From positions 62,001 through 126,000 of the forward strand of contig CAVOHV010000002.1 of assembly GCA_963695805.1 (NCBI GenBank): 64,000 nucleotides of DNA, written 5' to 3'. Under the pieces are notes generated by a model, which saw only the letters and a program-made list of their open reading frames with translations, was not told the origin of the DNA and searched no databases. Below, piece after piece: positions 34,014-42,358 of this stretch. The position numbers and the translations under genes were made by a program. The stretch comes from DASUPK01 sp963695805. Its GTDB lineage: Bacteria; Actinomycetota; Thermoleophilia; Solirubrobacterales; 70-9. The number at the start of each line of letters is the position of its first letter. Within the stretch, counting starts at the first letter, position 1.

Positions 34014-36434
34014 GTGAGCCGGTACCTGCCACGGCCAGTCGCCAAGCTGGTCACGCGCCTCCTGCAGCGCTCGAGCCAGCGTCCGTGGATCCCGGTACCT
34101 GCACATCGCGCCCTGACCGAAATCGCGGCCCGGATCACCCAGGTCCCCCCCGGTATCACGGTCACCCATGGCACTCTCGGCGGTCGGCCGTGCGATCGCG
34201 TCGAGCCCGGCGATGTCGATTCCAGCCGCGCCATCCTCTATCTCCACGGCGGCGCCTACGTCGTCGGGTCGCCGCGGACCCACCGCGGTCTGGCCGCCCA
34301 GATCGCGATCGCGGGCGATGCCCCGGTTCAGCTTCTCGACTACCGGCTCGGACCGGAACACAAGCATCCGGCCGCCCTGGAGGACGCGCTGGCCGCGTAT
34401 CGGGAACTGCTCGGATCGGGCCTCGAGCCCAGCTCGATCGTGATCGCAGGCGACTCTGCGGGGGCCGGCCTTGCCGTGGCGCTCGCGACGCGACTCCGCG
34501 ATGCCGGTGAGCCGGTGCCCGGAGGGCTGGCGCTGCTGAACGGTTGGTTCGACCTGACCTGCTCGGGGCCCTCGATGAGCTTCAACCGCCGCCGCGACGT
34601 CGGATTGCGCCGCGACTGGACGGTCCACAGTGGTGAGCTCTACCGCGGGGACACCGATCCGCTCGATCCCGAGCTGTCGGTGCTGCGGGCCGATCTCCAC
34701 GGCCTGCCCTCGACCTACCTGCAGGTGGGCGCTCACGACCTGCTGCTGAGCGACTCCGACCTGCTCGCCGAGAGGCTTGATGAAGCAGGCGTCGACATCG
34801 GCTACACGCGTTTCGAGGGCATGTGGCACGACTTCCAGCTCGGTGCAGGGCTGCTCCGCGAGGCAGACGAGGCGATGACCGACCTCGCCGCTGCGCTCGA
34901 GCGGATCTGGACGCGACGACCCCTCGCGGGCGTGGGGGGCGCGGTGGACGGATCGCGAAACGGCCACCCAACCCCGAGCGTGGCGATCATCGGCGCCGGC
35001 TTCGGGGGAATCGGATTGGGGATCCAGCTGAAGTGGGCCGGCCTCGACTCGTTCGAGATCTTCGAGAGGGCCGACGGTATCGGTGGGGTCTGGCGGGACA
35101 ACACCTACCCGGGCCTGACCTGCGACATCCCCTCGCACCTCTACTCGTTCTCCTTCGAGCCCAACCCGCACTGGAGCCGCACCTACTCGCCACAGCCGGA
35201 GATCCTCGCCTACCTCGAGCGGTGCGTCGCGAAGTACGGACTCGACCGGAACCTCCGCCTCGGCACCGAGGTGGCGAAGGCCGATTTCGACGCCGAGGGT
35301 GGCAGATGGCTGGTGACCACGGTGGCGGGGGAGGTGATGGAGTTCGACATGGTCGTCTCCTCCTGCGGCCAGCTCAGCCGCCCGGCACTGACACGCATCC
35401 CCGGCGCCGATCGCTTCAAAGGTCCGATCTTCCACACCGCGCGGTGGGATCACTCCGTCGGCCTCGAGGGCAAGCGGGTCGCCGTGATCGGCACGGGCGC
35501 CAGCACGATCCAGGTCGTGCCGGCGATCGCCGACCGGGTCGGCCAGCTCGACGTCTACCAGCGCTCGGCGTCGTACGTGATCCCGAAGAAGGACCGGCCC
35601 TATCGCGACTGGGAGAAGCGTCTGTTCCGCTGGTTTCCGCCGGCCCGCCTGGCGGTTCGCTTCGGGCAGTGGCTCCAGTTCGAGCTCTTCTCCTCCGCCT
35701 ACACCCGCTTCAAGCCGCTCGGGCGGGTGGCCGTGCGGATCTCCCAACGCAACCTCACGGAGCAGGTCAGCGACCCGGGGCTCCGCCGTGCGTTCACGCC
35801 GAGTGACGTGATCGGCTGCAAGCGGGTACTCGTGTCGAGCGACTACTACGCGACCTTCGAGCTACCGAACGTCGAGCTGATCGCCCAAGGTGTCCGAGAG
35901 CTGACCAAGACTGGGGTGGTCGCCGACGACGGAACCGAGAGGGAGGCCGACGTCGTGGTGCTCTCCACTGGCTTCGAGAGTCACAGCTTCCTGGCGCCGA
36001 TGGAGGTGCGCGGGAGCGACGGCCGGGAGCTGAGCGACGTCTGGCGCGGCGGGGCGAACGCGTACCTCGGGATGGCGGTCGCGGGGTTCCCGAACCTCTT
36101 CGTCATGTACGGGCCGAACACGAACCTGGGGGCCGGATCGATTATCACCCAGCTCGAGAGCCAGATCGCCTACATCGTGGACGCCGTTCAGAGGCTCCGA
36201 AGGACGGGCGGATGGCTATCGGTCAAACCCGAGGTCCAGGAGTGGTTCGATCGGACGATCCAGGAGCGGCTCTCCGACTCGGTCTGGCTGACCGGCTGCA
36301 GCAACTGGTACGTCGACGAGCACGGCAGGGACACGAACAATTGGCCCGGATTCACGCTCGAGTACCGCTGGCGGACCCGCCGCCTCGACCCGGCGGACTA
36401 TCAGGAGTCTCAGCTCAGTACGTCCGGCTTGTAG
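34014..36434 (+). CDS. esterase-Baeyer-Villiger monooxygenase fusion
   Basis: 806 residues from GTG 34014. Domain 1 (about 1-305) is a hormone-sensitive-lipase-type esterase: HGGAYVVGS (77), GDSAGAG (145), and a late FEGMWHDF His, triad intact. Domain 2 (about 320-806) is a class B flavin monooxygenase with two Rossmann motifs (IIGAGFGGIG, VIGTGAST) and the BVMO fingerprint FKGPIFHTARWD (about 468). The monooxygenase would turn a ketone into an ester and the esterase would hydrolyse it, two consecutive steps in one chain. Divergent from an enoyl-CoA hydratase gene. The 3' end overlaps ilvA by 25 bp. Confidence 0.88.
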   Translation: MSRYLPRPVAKLVTRLLQRSSQRPWIPVPAHRALTEIAARITQVPPGITVTHGTLGGRPCDRVEPGDVDSSRAILYLHGGAYVVGSPRTHRGLAAQIAIAGDAPVQLLDYRLGPEHKHPAALEDALAAYRELLGSGLEPSSIVIAGDSAGAGLAVALATRLRDAGEPVPGGLALLNGWFDLTCSGPSMSFNRRRDVGLRRDWTVHSGELYRGDTDPLDPELSVLRADLHGLPSTYLQVGAHDLLLSDSDLLAERLDEAGVDIGYTRFEGMWHDFQLGAGLLREADEAMTDLAAALERIWTRRPLAGVGGAVDGSRNGHPTPSVAIIGAGFGGIGLGIQLKWAGLDSFEIFERADGIGGVWRDNTYPGLTCDIPSHLYSFSFEPNPHWSRTYSPQPEILAYLERCVAKYGLDRNLRLGTEVAKADFDAEGGRWLVTTVAGEVMEFDMVVSSCGQLSRPALTRIPGADRFKGPIFHTARWDHSVGLEGKRVAVIGTGASTIQVVPAIADRVGQLDVYQRSASYVIPKKDRPYRDWEKRLFRWFPPARLAVRFGQWLQFELFSSAYTRFKPLGRVAVRISQRNLTEQVSDPGLRRAFTPSDVIGCKRVLVSSDYYATFELPNVELIAQGVRELTKTGVVADDGTEREADVVVLSTGFESHSFLAPMEVRGSDGRELSDVWRGGANAYLGMAVAGFPNLFVMYGPNTNLGAGSIITQLESQIAYIVDAVQRLRRTGGWLSVKPEVQEWFDRTIQERLSDSVWLTGCSNWYVDEHGRDTNNWPGFTLEYRWRTRRLDPADYQESQLSTSGL

Positions 36435-37567
36435 CCGAGCTCTTCGATCTGCTCCAGGAGGTGCTTGGCGTGCTCAGGGCCCCGAGTCTCCATCACCAGC
36501 TCGACCCCGGTCTCGTTGACCGACAGGCCGACGCCCTCCCGGACGTGGTCCACGTCGATCAGGTTGGCACCCCCGTCTCCGAGGCAGGTGAGCAGCGCCG
36601 CCAGGGACCCGGGCTCATCGGCGATCTTCGCGAAGATCCGAAGCCGCCGGCCGCGCTCCGACTCGTGGTGGCGCGCGATGTCGGCGAGAACACCGATGTC
36701 GACGTTGCCGCCGGAGAGGATCACCACGGTGGTCCCCGATCCGGCCGGCTCGACGCGCTGCCGGCGGAGCGCCGCGACGCCGACCGCTCCGGCGCCCTCG
36801 ACCACCAGTTTCGTGCGCTCGAGCAGGAGCATGATCGCCCCCGCGATCGAGTCCTCGTCGACGGTCACCACCTCGTCGACCAGGCTGCTCGATCATGGGA
36901 GCGGTGATCGCACCCGGATGCTTGACGCGATCCCGTCGGCGAGTGGGCAGTGCGCCTGGACGCCGATCACCTCGATGTCGTCCCTGCTCTCCTTCAGGGC
37001 GGTCGCGATGCCCGAGATGCCAGGCCCCCGCCGCCGACCGGCACCAGGACGCGGGAGAGGTCGGGCACCTCCTCGAGCAGCTCGAGCCCGATCGTGCCCT
37101 GCCCCGCGATCACGGCCGGGTCGTCGAAGGGATGGACGAAGGCGAGCTCCCTCGGCCTCGGCGTAGGCGCGCGCCTCGCTGACGCAGTCGTCGACGAGGT
37201 CACCGGTGAGCCGGATCTCCGCGCCTGACTCCCGGGCGGCCGCGATCTTGGCGAGCGCCGCGCGCTCCGGCATGAAAATCGTCGCCGTCAGCCCGCGGGC
37301 CCGTGCGGCATAGGCGAGGGACTGGCCGTGATTTCCCGCGCTGCCGGTGACGACGCCCTTCACCGAGGGGTCGAGCGAGGCGATCTTGTTGAGTGCGCCG
37401 CGGAGCTTGAAGGAGCCGGTGCGCTGGAGGTTCTCGGCCTTGAGCGCGATCGTGCCGCCGGTGGTGCGTGAGAGGTAGCGCGACTCGATCACCTGGGTGT
37501 CGCGCGCAACGTCCGCGACCACCTCCTGGGCGCGGGTGATCTCCGCGAGGGAGACGGTGTCGGTCAT
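36410..37567 (-). pseudogene. ilvA: threonine dehydratase with ACT domain, multiply disrupted
   Basis: N-terminal PLP domain is clear: FKLRGALNKIASLDPS (PLP Lys), TGSAGNHGQSLAYAAR. The frame then breaks. A one-base insertion near 37147 shifts AFVHPFDDPAVIAGQGTIG out; a second lesion near 37018 after VPVGGGGLA restores frame; a base loss near 36925 and a base gain near 36888 bracket VKHPGAITAPMIEQ. About 25 residues usually found between VQA and ADGIA are absent. The C-terminal ACT domain (ANLIDVDHVREG) is intact. Converts threonine to 2-oxobutyrate. ridA lies directly upstream. Could be decay or poor consensus. Confidence 0.8.
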
Positions 37568-37592
37568 GTGAGCCATCCCCAAGAAGGATCGC

Positions 37593-38003
37593 TCAACCGG
37601 AGTCCGGGCCGAGCGGGACGGTGGCGTCCATCTCGACCTGCGCGCCCTTGGGCAGCGCCGCGACCCCAACGGTGGTCCTGACCGGGAACGGCTCGGAGAA
37701 GAACTCGGCGTAGACCTCGTTCACGTCCGCGAAGAGATCCATCTCGGTCAGGTAGATCCCGATCCGAGCTGCCTCCGACACCTGTGTTCCCGCCGCCCGG
37801 CACACGGCGTCGAGGCTCTCGAGACAGCGGCGCGCCTGCACCGCGACGCCTCCCTCCACCAGCTCGCCGCTCTCGGGGTCCAGCGGGACCTGGCCGCTGC
37901 AATAGAGGACCCCGTCAGCGACGACCGCCTGCGAGTACGGGCCGATGGGAGCAGGTGCTCGGTCCGTCTCTATCGGTCGCCTGAGGGCCTCGGATGCGTC
38001 CAT
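37593..38003 (-). CDS. ridA: RidA-family enamine/imine deaminase
   Basis: 136 residues from ATG 38003. YjgF/RidA trimer fold with APIGPYSQAVVADGVLYCSG, and the conserved Arg in VRTTVGVAALPKGAQVEMD. RidA hydrolyses reactive 2-aminoacrylate/enamine intermediates released by PLP dehydratases such as IlvA. It is placed 25 bp before ilvA in the same direction, a direct functional pair. Intact, unlike ilvA. Divergent from the amidotransferase gene with 28 bp between starts. Confidence 0.92.
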   Translation of the reverse strand: MDASEALRRPIETDRAPAPIGPYSQAVVADGVLYCSGQVPLDPESGELVEGGVAVQARRCLESLDAVCRAAGTQVSEAARIGIYLTEMDLFADVNEVYAEFFSEPFPVRTTVGVAALPKGAQVEMDATVPLGPDSG

Positions 38004-38031
38004 GCCGACTCCATCCGCCAGTATCTCACCG

Positions 38032-38736
38032 ATGCGTGCCCTCGCCATCGTGCACCAGCCCGACGCCGGCCCCGGCGTCTTCGACGACGAGATTCGTGAG
38101 CGCGGCGTGGAGCTGGACCAGTGGACCTTGTCCGAACGGGGTACCGGGCCACCCCGTGAGATCGCCGACTACGACGCCGTGCTCACCTTCGGCGGAGCCA
38201 TGCACGCCGACCAGGAGGACCGCCACCCGTGGCTGCGCTTCGAGAAGGACTTCCTGGCGGCGATGCTCGACGACGGCATGCCGATCCTCGCGGTGTGCCT
38301 CGGCACCCAGGTGCTCGCCGATGCGGCCGGTGGGGAGGCGCGCCGAGCGAGCGAGCCGGAGATCGGGTGGTCCGAGATCGAGGTGACGGACGAGGGATCG
38401 GATGACCCGGTGATCGGGCCCCTCGCGCCGAGCTTCACTGGCTTGGCGTGGCACAGCTACGAGGCAGTACCGCCGGAGGGTGCCGCCATCCTCGCCCGCA
38501 CCTCGGTCTGCCCGCAGGCGTACCGGATCGGCGACCGGGTCTGGGGCATCCAGTTCCACGCCGAGGTGACGGCCGCCGACCTCTCGCACTGGATCGACGA
38601 CTACCGGGCTGATGAGGATGCGGTTCGTATCGGCGTGGACCCCGAGGAGCTGCGCAGGGAGGCCGAGTCCCGGATCGCCGACTGGAACCGGCTCGGCCGC
38701 GAGCTCTGCGGCCGCTTCCTCGACGCAATCGGCTGA
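38032..38736 (+). CDS. class I glutamine amidotransferase-like protein
   Basis: 234 residues from ATG 38032. Catalytic Cys in LAVCLGTQVLAD, His in WGIQFHAEVTA, and Glu following, forming the GATase-1 triad. N-terminal VLTFGGAMHADQEDRHPWL matches the stand-alone group related to GuaA-type amidotransferases and gamma-glutamyl hydrolases. Stand-alone members can hydrolyse gamma-glutamyl amides. Near the ALDH and GlnA3-like genes a role in gamma-glutamyl-amine breakdown is possible, but other uses cannot be excluded. Confidence 0.82.
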   Translation: MRALAIVHQPDAGPGVFDDEIRERGVELDQWTLSERGTGPPREIADYDAVLTFGGAMHADQEDRHPWLRFEKDFLAAMLDDGMPILAVCLGTQVLADAAGGEARRASEPEIGWSEIEVTDEGSDDPVIGPLAPSFTGLAWHSYEAVPPEGAAILARTSVCPQAYRIGDRVWGIQFHAEVTAADLSHWIDDYRADEDAVRIGVDPEELRREAESRIADWNRLGRELCGRFLDAIG

Positions 38737-38745
38737 ATACGCGGC

Positions 38746-38791
38746 CGAACGTCCCGGACACCCCCCGTCAGCGAGCACTGCGGGACGTTCG
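38746..38791. repeat. dispersed inverted repeat, copy 2
   Basis: CGAACGTCCCG (38746-38756) and CGGGACGTTCG (38781-38791) form perfect 11-bp arms around a 24-base loop that again begins with ACACCCCCC-like sequence. The left arm extends to the same 13-mer as copy 1 (CCGAACGTCCCGG, 38745-38757). As in copy 1 it sits between convergent genes. Confidence 0.7.
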
Positions 38792-38795
38792 CTGC

Positions 38796-39539
38796 TTACT
38801 CCGGCGTGACGTAGGCGCCGGAGAGGCCGCCGTCGACCAGGAAGGTCGAGGCAGTCACGTAGGAGCTCTCGTCGGAGGCGAGGAAGAGGGCGCCCTGCGC
38901 GATCTCGCGCGCCTCCGCGAAGCGCCCCATCGGCAGGTGGACGAGCCGGCGCGCTGCCTTCTCCGGATCCTTCGCGAAGAGCTCCTGCAAGAGGGGTGTG
39001 TTGACCGGGCCGGGGCACAGAGCGTTGACGCGCACGCCCTTCTTCCCGAACTCCACTCCGAGCTCGCGCGACAGCGCGAGGACCCCTCCCTTTGAGGCGG
39101 TGTAGGAGATCTGGGAGGTGGCGGCGCCCATCACCGCGACGAATGACGCGGTGTTGATCACGGAGCCGCCGCCGGCGGTGATCAGGTGGGGGATGCCGTG
39201 CTTGCAGCAGAGGAAGACGGACTTCAGGTTGACGTCCTGCACCCGTTGCCAAGCCTCGACCGACGTGTCCAGCACGGAGACGTCGTCCTCCGGGCTGATG
39301 CCGGCGTTGTTGAAGAGCACGTCGATGCGTCCCATCTGACCCGCCGCCCGGGTGTACATGTCCTGTACCGAGCTCTCGTCGGCGACATCGGCCTGGATGG
39401 TCAGCTCGCCCTCGGCTCCCTCCGAGAGATCGACTCCGACGACGCGGGCCCCCTCCTCGGCGAACAGACGGGCGGTCTCGGCGCCGATGCCGCTCGCGGC
39501 CCCGGTGATCACGCAGACCTTCCCGTCCAGTCTCCCCAT
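38796..39539 (-). CDS. SDR-family oxidoreductase
   Basis: 247 residues. Classical short-chain dehydrogenase: cofactor loop TGAASGIG, D-rich VVGVDLSEG suggesting NAD, NNAGISPEDD, catalytic Ser in VINTASF and YTASKGG (Tyr/Lys). C-terminal FLVDGGLSGAYVTPE is typical. Substrate unknown; likely an alcohol or ketone. Its start overlaps the stop of the upstream aldehyde dehydrogenase gene by 1 bp, so the two are a tight pair and may handle successive oxidation states. Confidence 0.9.
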   Translation of the reverse strand: MGRLDGKVCVITGAASGIGAETARLFAEEGARVVGVDLSEGAEGELTIQADVADESSVQDMYTRAAGQMGRIDVLFNNAGISPEDDVSVLDTSVEAWQRVQDVNLKSVFLCCKHGIPHLITAGGGSVINTASFVAVMGAATSQISYTASKGGVLALSRELGVEFGKKGVRVNALCPGPVNTPLLQELFAKDPEKAARRLVHLPMGRFAEAREIAQGALFLASDESSYVTASTFLVDGGLSGAYVTPE

Positions 39540-40912
39540 CAGTCCTCCGTCGCGTAGTAGACGTTCTTCACCTCGGTGTAGGCGTCGAGCGCGTCGGGTC
39601 CGAGCTCGCGCCCGACCCCCGATTGCTTGAAGCCGCCGAACGGCGTGGAGACCCGGACTGAGGTGTTCGAGTTGATCGAGACCACGCCCGTCTCGATCGC
39701 GCGTGCGGTTCGCATCGCCTTGGCCCCGTCGCGGGTCCAGACCGAACCCGAGAGGCCGTAGATCGTGTCGTTGGCGAGCCGGATCGCCTCCGCCTCGTCG
39801 TCGAAGGGGATCACGCAGACGACCGGCCCGAAGATCTCCTCGCGGGCGGGTCGCGCCTCGTTGGAGACCGGCGCCAGCACCGTCGGCGGGAACCAGTAGC
39901 CGGGGCCGTCGGGGACCGAGCCGCGAATCGCTACCGGCGCCTCCCCGTTCACATACGAGGAGACGGTGTGCAGCTGGTCCGCCGAAATCAAGGGACCCAT
40001 CTGCGTCGACTCGGAGAGCGGATCGCCGACCGTGATCGACTTCACCGCGCCCTCGAGTTCCGACATGAAATCGTCCATCGCCGAGCGCTCGACCAGGATC
40101 CGGGAGCGGGCGCAGCAGTCCTGCCCGGCGTTGCCGAAGACCGCGATCGGTGCCGAGGATGCCGCCGCCGACAGGTCAGCGTCGGCAAAGATCAGGTTCG
40201 CGGACTTGCCGCCGAGCTCGAGGGTGACCCGCTTGATCGTGGAGGCCGCGCCCTCGGCGATTCCCCGACCGACGTCAGTCGAGCCCGTGAAGGCGACCTT
40301 GGCCACGTCCGGGTGCTCCACGAGGCGCTGTCCGCAGACCGAACCGGGACCGGCCACGACGTTGAGGACGCCCTCGGGAATGCCGGCGTCGAGGGCGATC
40401 CTCTCGAGCTCGAGGGAGGTCAGCGGGGTGAGCTCCGCCGGCTTCAGGACGACCGTGTTGCCGGCGGCGAGCGCTGGCGCGACCTTCCAGGAGGCGATCG
40501 TGAGCGGGAAGTTCCAGGGCGTGATCAGGCCCACGACCCCGAGCGGCTCGCGGAAGGTCATATCGACGCCGCCGGCGACCGGGATCGTCTTGCCGGTGAG
40601 CCGCTCCGGCGCCCCGGCGTAGTAGCGGAAGGTCTCGACCACCATGCCCATCTCTCCACGGGCATCCGAGATCGGCTTGCCCGCGTTGCGGGCCTCGAGC
40701 GTCGCCAGGTCCTCCGCTCGCTCCTCGATCGCGTTGGCGAGCCGATGGAGCAGTGCGGAGCGCTCGCCTGGGGCCACGGACCGCCAGGCCGGAAACACCC
40801 GCTTGGCCCGATCGACCGCGGCGTCCGTCTCCTCGACGCCCGCACGGGGGAGCTCGGCCATCACCTGCTCGGTTGCAGGCTCGATGACCGCGATCGCGTC
40901 GTTGCTCGCCAT
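39539..40912 (-). CDS. aldehyde dehydrogenase (aminoaldehyde-type, PuuC-like)
   Basis: 457 residues. NAD(P)-binding and catalytic motifs: ITPWNFPLTIASWKVAPAL, FTGSTDVG, LELGGKSANLIF (general base Glu), GQDCCARSRI (catalytic Cys, about 266) and EEIFGPVVCVIPF. Sequence type is near gamma-aminobutyraldehyde/betaine aldehyde dehydrogenases. Divergent from the GlnA3/PuuA-like gene with 24 bp between starts, supporting a role in polyamine or amino alcohol breakdown. It leads the SDR gene. Confidence 0.92.
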   Translation of the reverse strand: MASNDAIAVIEPATEQVMAELPRAGVEETDAAVDRAKRVFPAWRSVAPGERSALLHRLANAIEERAEDLATLEARNAGKPISDARGEMGMVVETFRYYAGAPERLTGKTIPVAGGVDMTFREPLGVVGLITPWNFPLTIASWKVAPALAAGNTVVLKPAELTPLTSLELERIALDAGIPEGVLNVVAGPGSVCGQRLVEHPDVAKVAFTGSTDVGRGIAEGAASTIKRVTLELGGKSANLIFADADLSAAASSAPIAVFGNAGQDCCARSRILVERSAMDDFMSELEGAVKSITVGDPLSESTQMGPLISADQLHTVSSYVNGEAPVAIRGSVPDGPGYWFPPTVLAPVSNEARPAREEIFGPVVCVIPFDDEAEAIRLANDTIYGLSGSVWTRDGAKAMRTARAIETGVVSINSNTSVRVSTPFGGFKQSGVGRELGPDALDAYTEVKNVYYATED

Positions 40913-40936
40913 GTGCCGACGATATAGGGTCCGTGC

Positions 40937-42353
40937 GTGGCGTCAGGGGAGAAGAGCAAGGAAGCTGCTCCCAGACCAGGTGGCCCCGGGGGCACACGCG
41001 GGATGCTCTCCCTCGACGATCTCCGCAAGGAGGCCGAGGAGGGCACCATCGACACCGTCGTCACGGCCTTCACGGACATGCAGGGCCGGCTGTTCGGCAA
41101 GCGCATCCAGGTCGAGTACTTCCTCGACGAGGTGGTCGGGCACGGGGTGGAGGGCTGCAACTACCTGCTCGCGCTCGACATGGACATGGAGCCGCTGCCC
41201 GGCTACGAGATGGCGAACTGGGAGGACGGCTACGGGGACTTCGGGATCGCCCCGGACATGTCGACGCTGCGGCAGATCCCCTGGCTCGACCGCAGCGCGC
41301 TGGTTCTCGCCGACGTCGTCAATCACGACGGCACTCCGGTGGTCGCGTCGCCCCGCCAGGTCCTGATCGCCGTCTACGAACGGGCGCGGGAGATGGGCGT
41401 CATGCCCTACGCCGCCTCCGAGCTCGAGTTCTACCTCTACAAGGAGAGCTACGCGGAGGCCTGGCAGAAGGACTTCAAGAACCTGACCCCGACGATCCCG
41501 TACATCCTCGACTACCACATCCTCGCCACCACGATGGACGAGTCCTACCTCGGGCCGATCCGCCGTGGCATGCACGCCGCTGGCATCCCGATCGAGTTCT
41601 CCAAGGGCGAGGCCTGGAACGGGCAGCACGAGGTCAACACCCGCTATGCGGACGCCGTCACCGCCGCCGACCGCCACACGATCTACAAGAACGGCGTCAA
41701 GGAGATCGCCTTCCTGAACGGCATCTCGGCGAGCTTCATGGCGAAGCCGTCGGAGGACGACATCGGGAGCTCCTGCCACATCCACCAGAGCCTGGTCGGC
41801 GAGGACGGCGAGAGCGTGTTCGTGGACGGCGACGGCGAGGAGACGGACACGTTCATGCATTTCCTCGGCGGGATGCGGAATCACATCCGGGAGCTCTCCC
41901 TGTTCGTCGCCCCGGCGATCAACTCCTACAAGCGCTACGCGGCCGAGAGCTGGGCGCCGACCTCGGTCTCCTGGGGACGCGACAACCGCACCTGCGGCTT
42001 CCGGGTCGTCGGGCCATGGCAAGTCCACGCGGGTCGAGTGCCGGATCCCCGGCGCCGACGCCAACCCCTACCTGGCGATCGCCGCCCTGCTGGCCGCCGG
42101 GCTGGATGGCATCGAGAACCAGACCGACCCGGGTCCCGAGCTCAAGGGCAATGCCTACGAGGCCGGCGAGGCCGAGGCTTTCCCCTCATCGCTGCGCGAG
42201 GCGGTCGACCTCTGGGAGAAGAGCGACTTCGCGAAGCAGGCGTTCGGCGAGGCCGTCCACAAGCACTACCTCAACTACGGCCAGCTCGAGCAGGGCCTGT
42301 TCGACAAGGTCGTGACGGACTACGAGAAGCGCCGCATGTTCGAGCGCGGCTAG
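40937..42353 (+). pseudogene. glutamine synthetase-family ligase (GlnA3/PuuA-like), one-base frameshift
   Basis: 471 codons when corrected. From GTG 40937 (or ATG 41003, where family similarity begins: MLSLDDLRKEAEEGTIDTVV) the frame shows ASELEFYLYKE, IGSSCHIHQSL and NSYKRYAAESWAP, all of the gamma-glutamylpolyamine synthetase group. At about 42013 GGGCCATGG has one C too many; removing it gives VVGHGKSTRVECRIPGADAN and a normal C-terminus to TAG 42353. Otherwise the first frame runs into nonsense. Would ligate glutamate to an amine with ATP. Adjacent divergent ALDH supports this. Read error or real lesion undecided. Confidence 0.82.
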
Positions 42354-42358
42354 TGGTA

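Noticed and set aside
33012..35747. A 911-codon minus-strand frame opposite the esterase-monooxygenase fusion.
   Set aside because: GC-driven shadow: the plus strand carries intact catalytic motifs throughout, and the minus frame has none.
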